From assembly GCA_030633795.1 (NCBI GenBank), contig DAOWCB010000122.1:1-5483 (forward strand): DNA of 5,483 nucleotides, in the 5' to 3' direction. The translations under genes and the position numbers were made by a program. Each line of letters starts with the position of its first letter. The stretch's first letter is position 1. Of the stretch, positions 1 to 5,483 are shown piece after piece. A model generated the notes under the pieces. The model was given only the letters and a program-made list of their open reading frames with translations, had not been told where the DNA came from and searched no databases. This DNA comes from Candidatus Aminicenantota bacterium (GTDB taxonomy: Bacteria; Acidobacteriota; Aminicenantia; Aminicenantales; Aminicenantaceae).

Positions 1-497
1 CCGGCTAATGTAGCTAGATGTGCCCCCGATATTCCTCCTGCAGGAAACAGAAGAGGGGCACAGATCAATATCGTTCCGAAGCTCGACCCTGTGGACACCG
101 AAACGATACAGCAGATGATGAAGGACGCGATGACAAAACCCGTGCCTCCTAGATGTAACTGGCCTGCTGCCCATGTAAGAGCTTCCACAAAACCCGTCTC
201 ACTCATAAGCACCCCGATGATCGAAGCCAACATCCAGGCCGTGATCATGATCATGACAATCGGTTGTGACATTCCTTCGATCACAGAAACGCAAAAGTTT
301 TTCCGGTCTCTTGCCAGGATAAGACCCAAACACAAAGAAAGTATCAGGACAGGCCAAAACCCCCGTTCATCGGGAGCTCCGGATAAGGCGATCGCCATAA
401 CGCCTGCAAGGAAGACGACAAAAGGAAATAGAGCGCCCGCTATCCCCCCGTAAAAGCGGATAGATGGCGAAACGTTCGTTTGTGATGAATTTTTCAT
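1..497 (-). CDS. NhaC-like Na+/H+ antiporter, N-terminal 165 residues (runs off left edge)
   Basis: This frame is open from ATG at 497 to the window edge, giving 165 residues. It starts MKNSSQTNVS and is strongly hydrophobic, with likely membrane helices near residues 17-38, 46-62, 79-102 and 120-150. The segment STGSSFGT (residues 135-142) followed by a hydrophobic run ending in LLFPAG resembles the conserved TG-[TS]-S-x-GT signature of NhaC-family antiporters, which exchange cytoplasmic Na+ for external protons in the inner membrane. Here Phe replaces the usual Trp and Ser the usual Thr. The start codon overlaps the reductase stop (ATGA, 494-497) and no Shine-Dalgarno sequence is evident, so translation probably depends on coupling to the upstream gene. 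It is the last visible gene of the operon. Family assignment rests on one motif and the hydrophobic pattern of a fragment, so another ion-transporter-superfamily member is possible. Confidence 0.72.
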   Translation of the reverse strand, partial: MKNSSQTNVSPSIRFYGGIAGALFPFVVFLAGVMAIALSGAPDERGFWPVLILSLCLGLILARDRKNFCVSVIEGMSQPIVMIMITAWMLASIIGVLMSETGFVEALTWAAGQLHLGGTGFVIASFIICCIVSVSTGSSFGTILICAPLLFPAGGISGAHLATLA

Positions 498-1567
498 TGT
501 TTATTGATGTTATACTTCATGATCTCTCCGTGCCTGCCTTCACGATCCCTCTCCAGACTGTACACCGGTCCTGCAGGACCTCTGGCCTTTCCGATGACAG
601 CATGGATCTCTTCGATATCTTCACTGTCTAGGGTAAGAAAGCAGAGGTTTTTTATCTTCTCCAGGTGGTCTGTATTGCGAGCCCCGATGATAACACCTCC
701 CACACAAGGTTTTTGAAGGATATACTGCGTGGCTATTTCTGCAATGCCGACGTCGTATTTATCAGCGATCTTTGCGATAGTAGACAAAACTTCCTGAAAC
801 AACTCCATCCCCCCGAATTCCTCGATAATCAGCCTGTATTTCACAAGAGACCGGTTTTCCGGAGGATCTTGAAATTCTGTGATGCCAAGGCTGCGGTCGT
901 TCAAAAAGCCTCCAGCTACCGTACCGTAACAAAGAAAGACGATGTCGTATTCCTGAGCAAGTGGCTGGAGGTCGCCTTCTGGCCTGTTGTCAAAAACAGA
1001 GTACTGCACCTGATTGGCTATCACCGGGATCCCGGCATCGAGCAATTCCCGGAGGTGCAGGGCATCGAAGTTTGTCACACCGATACAACGGATTTTCCCG
1101 GCTTTTTGCAAATCAACCAAGTGATGAGACGTATCGACAAAATAAGGAATGGAATAATCCCACCAATGGAACTGAACCATGTCCAACCGTTCGACTCCTA
1201 ATCGTATCAAGGATCTATCGATTATTTTTTCAGTATAAGCCTTGGTCAATCTCGGCAGTTCATCCAAATCCGGAACGTATTTAGTGTGTATCTGGACCTG
1301 TTTACATTCTTTGGTGAATTTTCCGATGAGCTCTTCCACTCCGGTGTAAATGTCTGCACAATCAAAGGTGGTGATGCCGGCCTCTACGAAGGCCCACATG
1401 TCCTGTATGGCCTGTTTCTTATCCACGGTGCCATGACCTCCGGCAAGCTGCCATCCGCCTTTGATAACCCGGGAAATGGAATAGCCTGGCTGCAGTTCAA
1501 ACCTCGGAAATTCAGCATCCATTTTGTGTGGAATGTCCTTCGCTTTAGTTCGGATTTTTAACGCCAT
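494..1567 (-). CDS. aldo/keto reductase
   Basis: This is a 357-residue cytosolic oxidoreductase of the aldo/keto reductase superfamily, an NAD(P)H-dependent TIM barrel that reduces aldehydes or ketones. The full catalytic tetrad is visible: Asp69 and Tyr74 in TTFDCADIY, Lys96 in HTKYV, and His134 in VQFHWWD. Other family marks are IGVTNF (162-167), NQVQYSVFDNRPE (185-197) and the C-terminal cofactor-phosphate motif GGVIIGARNTDHL (290-302), whose Arg297 suggests NADPH preference. Length is normal to slightly long for the family. The ATG at 1567 overlaps the DUF885 stop by one base (TAATG). The region just upstream has only a weak purine stretch, so translational coupling is likely. An alternative ATG at 1522 (Met16) has AAGGA upstream but at a long 13-nt spacing; the first 15 residues are not needed for the barrel. 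The substrate cannot be read from the sequence. The stop is TGA and overlaps the next gene's start. Confidence 0.95.
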   Translation of the reverse strand: MALKIRTKAKDIPHKMDAEFPRFELQPGYSISRVIKGGWQLAGGHGTVDKKQAIQDMWAFVEAGITTFDCADIYTGVEELIGKFTKECKQVQIHTKYVPDLDELPRLTKAYTEKIIDRSLIRLGVERLDMVQFHWWDYSIPYFVDTSHHLVDLQKAGKIRCIGVTNFDALHLRELLDAGIPVIANQVQYSVFDNRPEGDLQPLAQEYDIVFLCYGTVAGGFLNDRSLGITEFQDPPENRSLVKYRLIIEEFGGMELFQEVLSTIAKIADKYDVGIAEIATQYILQKPCVGGVIIGARNTDHLEKIKNLCFLTLDSEDIEEIHAVIGKARGPAGPVYSLERDREGRHGEIMKYNINKQ

Positions 1568-3318
1568 TAAAACTTATTCTTGAAAATTGCCGGGAATTCA
1601 TCGAGAGGGATCGGGCCGGCACGCAATACCGTGTCCATAAAATCGATGTTCCGGAATTTATTTCCAAGGCGTTTCCTCTCGTTTTCATACAGCTCGGTAA
1701 ACTTTTGCATGCCCAGAAAATAGGATGTGATTTGCATCGGCGACCTCATCAATCTCCCCCATAAACTTTTCGCAAACTGAGGAGCAAGGAGAGAGGTTTT
1801 GACCGAAAACTCATCGACCTTCTTCTTATCCCATCCATTACAATGGACCTGAACACTGGTGTAAGCCCGGTTGGCGTTTTCTATTCTTTTTCTCAAATGG
1901 GCAAGATAGGTCAATTTATTGAGATTATCCCAGCCAGCATCCAGAGCCACTCTTTCACATAGGGTGGCCCATCCCTCGGAATAAAGACCGTACGGAAATA
2001 GAATGCGGACAGGATGGGGATTCTCGCGGTTGATCCTGCTCTGGATGTAATGACCCGGGAACAATTCATGGATGATGATAAATGTGGTGAAATGATTATT
2101 GAAGGACCTCCAAAAGTCCTCCCTCTCCTTTTCCGGATGAGAATCGGGAATATTGGGGAGGAAAATGGTCGTCCAGGGATTGGGATGAAAAGAAGGGGCA
2201 GGGCTGACCCAGCCTATCCTTGCCATCGGCCCGGAACTTTCGGGGGCTAAACGGATGCTCAAGGTTTGGGTTTCCGGCAGTGTTGCGATCTTTTTTTCCC
2301 TGACGAATTCCTCGGCCTGATTAGCCAATCCCTCCCAGAATCGAAGGTACTCCTGCTGGCTTGAGGGATGATTTTTTTCCATGTCACCCAGTGCTTTACT
2401 CACCAACTCATTTAAATCTTCGGGAATTTTTTGTTCGGGATAGGCTTCGTGTATATATTCTTCACATACTTTGGCGATCAATCCCCTCACCTTTTGAATT
2501 TCTTGGAAGGACATTTCTGCAAGTTGTTCAGGTGTTAGGGTGCTATCTGTGTAGAGCCTGAGTCTCCGGGCAAATTCCTCTCTCCCCAAGATAACGCTGT
2601 CTGTTCTTGATAATTTGGGCACAAGATGGGTTTTCACATGAGATACCAAAGCTTGAATTTGTGCCGAAGTATGCCGGCATTTTGCGACAAATCCTTCAAA
2701 TTCTTCAGATGCAATCCATGCCTTTGCTATTTCCGGAAGTTTTTTCTCATAAAAGCCAGCAGATGTTCCCAGGGCGCGCAGGTTTCTTTCAACGTTTTTC
2801 GGACTCCCATCCTCCAGTTGTTCGATTGCCGCAGCACACATTTTGTCGACTCCCCCGAGCCTGCCCAGAATGATCCGGACCTTTTCTCCGGGCATGAGGA
2901 GATCTGAGTTCATAACACTTTTGACAGCTCTTGTGATATGGCTCGAATAAAGCGACAAAACATTTTTGTGTGGGACCTCAGTTTCCCACTTGTCGATTTC
3001 CGACTTGATCTGTATTCTTAGCAGCCTGGCATCGATTCGATCCTCAGAAACCATCCCTGATTCACGGCTCGAAATTTCATCGAGTGTTGCTTTATTTATC
3101 TTCAGCCAGTTTTCAATTCTTGTTTGCGAAAAATCTTCAAAATAAAAGAGAGAGCTGAGGAAGCCTCGGGAAAATGCCCGGGAGGGATAAAATCGTTTCC
3201 AGGCTTCAATATATTCCTTGCTTAAAACTTTGATCCCTGAAAAGCTGCCGGCATATAAACAACTCGATAGACTAAAAACCAAAATCAGAAATAGCGGATA
3301 GACAGATCGTTTTTTCAC
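1567..3318 (-). CDS. DUF885-family metallopeptidase-like lipoprotein
   Basis: This 583-residue protein matches the DUF885 family, predicted zinc metallopeptidase-like proteins. The zinc-site signature is HELFPGH (residues 417-423; His417, Glu418, His423), followed by SEGWATLCE, where Glu448 is the expected third metal ligand. The C-terminal stretch ITSYFLGMQKFTEL and the closing GPIPLDEFP are also typical of the family. The N-terminus has basic KKR, a hydrophobic core and a lipobox LSSC with Cys20, so I infer export and lipid anchoring after signal peptidase II cleavage. The start is GTG at 3318, not ATG: GGAGGA lies six to seven bases upstream, the signal peptide begins exactly there, and the next in-frame Met is at residue 89. 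Length is full for the family and nothing is disrupted. The stop TAA shares one base with the reductase start. The substrate (peptides or otherwise) is unknown. Family assignment is firm; peptidase activity is inferred from the motif. Confidence 0.94.
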   Translation of the reverse strand: MKKRSVYPLFLILVFSLSSCLYAGSFSGIKVLSKEYIEAWKRFYPSRAFSRGFLSSLFYFEDFSQTRIENWLKINKATLDEISSRESGMVSEDRIDARLLRIQIKSEIDKWETEVPHKNVLSLYSSHITRAVKSVMNSDLLMPGEKVRIILGRLGGVDKMCAAAIEQLEDGSPKNVERNLRALGTSAGFYEKKLPEIAKAWIASEEFEGFVAKCRHTSAQIQALVSHVKTHLVPKLSRTDSVILGREEFARRLRLYTDSTLTPEQLAEMSFQEIQKVRGLIAKVCEEYIHEAYPEQKIPEDLNELVSKALGDMEKNHPSSQQEYLRFWEGLANQAEEFVREKKIATLPETQTLSIRLAPESSGPMARIGWVSPAPSFHPNPWTTIFLPNIPDSHPEKEREDFWRSFNNHFTTFIIIHELFPGHYIQSRINRENPHPVRILFPYGLYSEGWATLCERVALDAGWDNLNKLTYLAHLRKRIENANRAYTSVQVHCNGWDKKKVDEFSVKTSLLAPQFAKSLWGRLMRSPMQITSYFLGMQKFTELYENERKRLGNKFRNIDFMDTVLRAGPIPLDEFPAIFKNKF

Positions 3319-3323
3319 CTAAT

Positions 3324-3329
3324 TCCTCC
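3324..3329 (-). promoter_or_regulatory. strong Shine-Dalgarno for the DUF885 gene
   Basis: GGAGGA on the minus strand, with six bases between GGAGG and the GTG at 3318. It decides the GTG start and is the only strong ribosome binding site in the window. The two downstream genes lack one and overlap their neighbours instead. Confidence 0.88.
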
Positions 3330-3333
3330 AAAA

Positions 3334-3385
3334 CTTGAGCATTCACCCTGAATAATCCAGGATAATCAAAGGTTCTTGAGCATTC
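3334..3385. repeat. 11-bp direct repeat across the transporter stop
   Basis: CTTGAGCATTC (plus strand) occurs at 3334-3344 and again at 3375-3385. One copy lies in the last codons of the transporter and the other in the intergenic gap just upstream of the DUF885 Shine-Dalgarno. It may be a chance or slippage duplication; it has no inverted arms and no known function. Confidence 0.4.
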
Positions 3386-5108
3386 TCTGAAATTTTTGCC
3401 GCCTTTGTCCAGGTGACATGTCTTCAACCAACGGGATCACGTTATCCTTCATTTCTTTTTTCAAGGTGTTGTCGAGCAATTCAATTGCGTAAGCCACAGA
3501 ATTCGGCGTTCCGGTCTTTATATTTTGGCGAGCCTTCACGATGTCCTCGTGAGGATAATACAATCCCAGTAGCTTAAAAATATCGGTAAAGTAAATTTCC
3601 AGTTTTTTTTCGAGTTGTTTACCTTTCTCTCCATCTTTTTCACTGAGATCGAGCTCGTAAAGATCAATGAATGTCTGGCAGTATTTTTTTGTAATAGACA
3701 ACGTCTTTCGTTGGGCCTTTTTGGCAGGAAAATAGATATCCGGTTTTTTGGCCCGGATATGGTCCAGTGCATCGGTGATTTCCGTTTCCAATTCTTCCAT
3801 TTCTTGACCAAACTCTTTAAATAGAACTTTGACCGTCTCCTGGGTTCCGATTTGTGCCAGGACTTTCACCACGGCTTTCCTCAAATCCATGGTCTGACCG
3901 CTGTCCCCGAGATATTGTTCCAGAATCTTCATGGCAGAATGGCCATATTTTTTCAGAGCGCTCACGGATTCCTCATGAATAAGAGGATTTTCCAACTTGT
4001 GAATGATGGCCGGGATATGTTCGACTTTTTGAAGTCTGGCAGCGCTTTTGATGGCATAACACGAGACTTCGGGAGACTCATCTAGAATCAAGGCTTCAAG
4101 CCTCTTGACAAGAGGAGCATCCGGTTCCATCAATCCGATGGCCTTGGCCATCTCCATTTTTTCGATCTCTGTTTCTTTGCTCTCTTCTAGCACTTGTTCC
4201 GCATGTTCTCCCATCACTTGTTGATAGGCATCCAAAGACATAATTTCCCTGATGTCGGCAATGAAGTCTTCCTGGCTGGCATTCTCATCATTTTCTGGAA
4301 ACCAAGTCGCTCCTTCGATTTGGAAAAGATCACCCAATGACGAAACGTTCACCTCATCCGACTTTTGCGTAATCATTTCTTTGATTTCAGGGGTAAGCTT
4401 ATCCTGCTCAAGCAGGTCAAACATATGCATGGCATACAACACTGAGCTTCGGCTCTTGCTTTCGATGGTGTCGAAAACCAGTTTTGTGTAATCCACATCC
4501 AGCTTATCCGCTACAGTCTTGTCCGCCCTCCCCCATCTGATTTTAACGTTTTGTCTGATAGCGTTAACATATTCCTGGAAGATTTTAAGGCTGAGGATCA
4601 TCCAAATCACAAGAAATCCAATAATAACCCAGATAAGGTCCTTCGCTAACTCTATATCAAATACGGGGGTAAAACCTTCCACTTCTTTATTTAAAAAAAG
4701 CGCGTATATCAAAAGAAGAAGAGCCGCGAAAACTTTCGCGCCTCGGTTGATGAACATGTCAATGAAAGGCTTGACCTTTCGTTTCAATTCCGAGGAAACC
4801 GGGATGTAGAGAAGTTCGCGGACAGATTGGTGGAGAGAGAAGGCCAAACCTTCATCGGTACCTTTAAGGACACTGACGGAAAGCAAAGTAAGAGGAACAA
4901 AAATTATGCTAACCGAGCATAGCAGTAGAACCAATGGAGTCAACAGGATAATTAAACGCATGCGAAAGATCTTAAGAAAGCGGCTCGTTAAAAACAGATT
5001 AAGGAAAAAAGCGAAAGCTGTCAGACTCGCATAAAAAAGAGCAAAAAAAACTTGCATTTCTTCTTTTCTTCCCGCCACAGATACTGTGCTCCTGTAATTA
5101 TCCTCCAC
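3366..5108 (-). CDS. C-terminal part of MFS / ATP-ADP-translocase-like transporter with HEAT repeats (interrupted gene)
   Basis: This reading frame gives 580 residues from a GTG at 5108, but that GTG is probably an internal valine. The frame stays open up to 5261 and encodes a further membrane helix (around YLVLIASIVVIKVFVATFI) just before it. Predicted helices lie near residues 19-40, 52-80, 125-140 and 158-178. The stretch SLHQSVRELLYIPVSSELKR (91-110), followed by KPFIDMFINRGAK, is typical of the C-terminal half of Npt/Tlc-like nucleotide transporters and their bacterial MFS relatives. After residue about 190 the protein is soluble, and HEAT-like helical pairs are visible around 331-450 (for example LVKRLEALILDESPEVSCYA). 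A final helical segment follows (ARQNIKTGTPNSVAYAIELL, 526-545). I infer that this region is a cytoplasmic interaction platform. The frame ends with TGA, 47 bp before the DUF885 gene. The substrate is not readable. If only this piece is made, it lacks the first transporter half and is unlikely to work alone. Confidence 0.85.
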   Translation of the reverse strand: MEDNYRSTVSVAGRKEEMQVFFALFYASLTAFAFFLNLFLTSRFLKIFRMRLIILLTPLVLLLCSVSIIFVPLTLLSVSVLKGTDEGLAFSLHQSVRELLYIPVSSELKRKVKPFIDMFINRGAKVFAALLLLIYALFLNKEVEGFTPVFDIELAKDLIWVIIGFLVIWMILSLKIFQEYVNAIRQNVKIRWGRADKTVADKLDVDYTKLVFDTIESKSRSSVLYAMHMFDLLEQDKLTPEIKEMITQKSDEVNVSSLGDLFQIEGATWFPENDENASQEDFIADIREIMSLDAYQQVMGEHAEQVLEESKETEIEKMEMAKAIGLMEPDAPLVKRLEALILDESPEVSCYAIKSAARLQKVEHIPAIIHKLENPLIHEESVSALKKYGHSAMKILEQYLGDSGQTMDLRKAVVKVLAQIGTQETVKVLFKEFGQEMEELETEITDALDHIRAKKPDIYFPAKKAQRKTLSITKKYCQTFIDLYELDLSEKDGEKGKQLEKKLEIYFTDIFKLLGLYYPHEDIVKARQNIKTGTPNSVAYAIELLDNTLKKEMKDNVIPLVEDMSPGQRRQKFQRMLKNL

Positions 5109-5261
5109 TACGGAGCTGAATTGGAAATCGATAAATGTGGCAACAAATACTTTGATGACTACTATCGAGGCGATAAGGACAAGATATTTATTCTTAAGGA
5201 CGGCACTAAAATTGTCTTTAAAACCTGGCTTTTGCGGCTCAGACGCTTCTTTTTTTGGTGC

Positions 5262-5264
5262 TCA
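5262..5264 (-). other. in-frame TGA splitting the transporter gene
   Basis: Minus-strand TGA after the residues VCTED. Reading on in the same frame gives APKKEASEPQKPGFKDN, then a membrane helix, and joins the 3366-5108 frame without a shift (52 codons from this stop to the GTG at 5108). The stop lies in a charged linker where MFS proteins have their central cytoplasmic loop. There is no ATG, GTG or TTG codon between the stop and 5108, so internal restart would lose the first helix of the second half. Seven-A tracts flank it at 5250-5256 and 5282-5288. Confidence 0.85.
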
Positions 5265-5483
5265 GTCTTCGGTACATACCATTTTTTTCTGCCTGACGAC
5301 GAATATGGCTCTCACGACAAAAATGCAGGTAAACATTAAACTACTGGCTAGGGGAAGCAACAAATTGGACATATTCGCGCTAGTTAAAAATCCCGCGAGT
5401 AATCCACCCAGAACACCGCCCAGAAGTCCCCCACTCACGCAGATGCCTATCAATCTTTTGGCTTCTCTGGGATTAAACACCTC
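5262..5483 (-). CDS. N-terminal-half segment of the same MFS / ATP-ADP-translocase-like transporter (runs off right edge, ends at in-frame TGA)
   Basis: This frame has 73 visible residues and is open to the window edge. The GTG at 5480 is most likely an internal valine, since the codon before it (Glu) is in frame and the sequence begins in mid-domain. The motif FNPREAKRLIG followed by a glycine-rich helix (GGLLGGVLGGLLAGFL) is characteristic of the end of the first transporter half in this family. A second helix follows (LLLPLASSLMFTCIFVVRAI), then a basic cytoplasmic tail RQKK. By analogy with MFS topology these would be about helices 5 and 6, with the true start several hundred bases outside the window. 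The reading ends at TGA 5262-5264, yet downstream codons in the same frame encode the rest of the transporter. I therefore treat it as one interrupted gene with the 3366-5108 frame, not as a separate small protein. Confidence 0.78.
   Translation of the reverse strand, partial: EVFNPREAKRLIGICVSGGLLGGVLGGLLAGFLTSANMSNLLLPLASSLMFTCIFVVRAIFVVRQKKMVCTED

Noticed and set aside
91..453. Plus-strand open frame of 120 codons
   Set aside because: It is antisense to the NhaC-like membrane protein; its Pro/Thr/Met-rich composition is that of an opposite-strand shadow.
665..1201. Plus-strand open frame of 178 codons, with shorter ones at 504-716, 961-1284 and 1286-1561
   Set aside because: All lie antisense to the well-supported aldo/keto reductase, with no domain-like sequence or ribosome binding site; they are shadows.
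3319..3365. Terminator or promoter between the transporter and the DUF885 gene
   Set aside because: The 47-bp gap has no GC-rich hairpin with a T run and no convincing -35/-10 pair; only the Shine-Dalgarno sequence is clear.
3536..3811. Second minus-strand open frame inside the transporter gene
   Set aside because: It is an alternative frame of the HEAT-repeat region with a Lys/Asn/Trp-biased composition and no independent support.
5262..5264. TGA read as selenocysteine or reassigned to an amino acid
   Set aside because: The position is a charged linker with no redox motif, and I see no obvious SECIS-like hairpin right after it. TGG is used for Trp throughout, and TGA ends both the reductase and the transporter, so the standard code applies.
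5052..5339. Plus-strand open frame of 95 codons covering the disrupted region
   Set aside because: The minus-strand frame has recognisable transporter helices on both sides of the stop, while this product has no recognisable feature.
1..5483. tRNA, rRNA, CRISPR array, insertion sequence or phage elements
   Set aside because: I saw no cloverleaf, regularly spaced repeat, terminal inverted repeat or transposase/integrase sequence on either strand, and nearly every base is inside a coding frame.

Overview
The window is a compact, one-direction stretch of bacterial DNA. Every gene I can support lies on the minus strand, so transcription runs from position 5483 towards position 1. In that order it carries: (i) a major-facilitator-type transporter related to the ATP/ADP-translocase (Npt/Tlc-like) group, with a long C-terminal HEAT-repeat region, running off the right edge and broken by an in-frame TGA at 5262-5264; (ii) a DUF885-family zinc-metallopeptidase-like protein with a lipoprotein signal; (iii) an aldo/keto reductase with a complete catalytic tetrad; (iv) the N-terminal part of an NhaC-like Na+/H+ antiporter running off the left edge.

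The packing suggests one operon. The transporter and the DUF885 gene are separated by 47 bp holding a strong Shine-Dalgarno sequence. The DUF885 stop and the reductase start share one base (TAATG), and the reductase stop and the antiporter start share four bases (ATGA). I see no terminator, no RNA gene, no mobile element, no CRISPR array and no non-coding stretch over 300 bases. The roughly 50-codon interval 5109-5261 has no good start of its own but is an open continuation of the transporter.

The organism is a bacterium with moderate GC, standard stop usage (TGA and TAA both end genes) and lipoprotein export. The DUF885 lipoprotein and the transporter-HEAT architecture fit an environmental Gram-negative-type lineage, but the sequence does not let me name a phylum. 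The four products do not form a pathway I recognise. They look like a loosely related set of two membrane transporters, one exported hydrolase-like protein and one cytosolic NADPH-dependent reductase.

The main oddity is the transporter. Good family-like coding sequence lies on both sides of the TGA in the same frame, and the stop falls in the predicted cytoplasmic linker between the two transporter halves, flanked by two seven-A tracts. It may be a nonsense mutation (young pseudogene), a pair of compensating homopolymer errors in the assembly, or, less likely, a functional split or readthrough. I found no convincing undescribed system beyond this.
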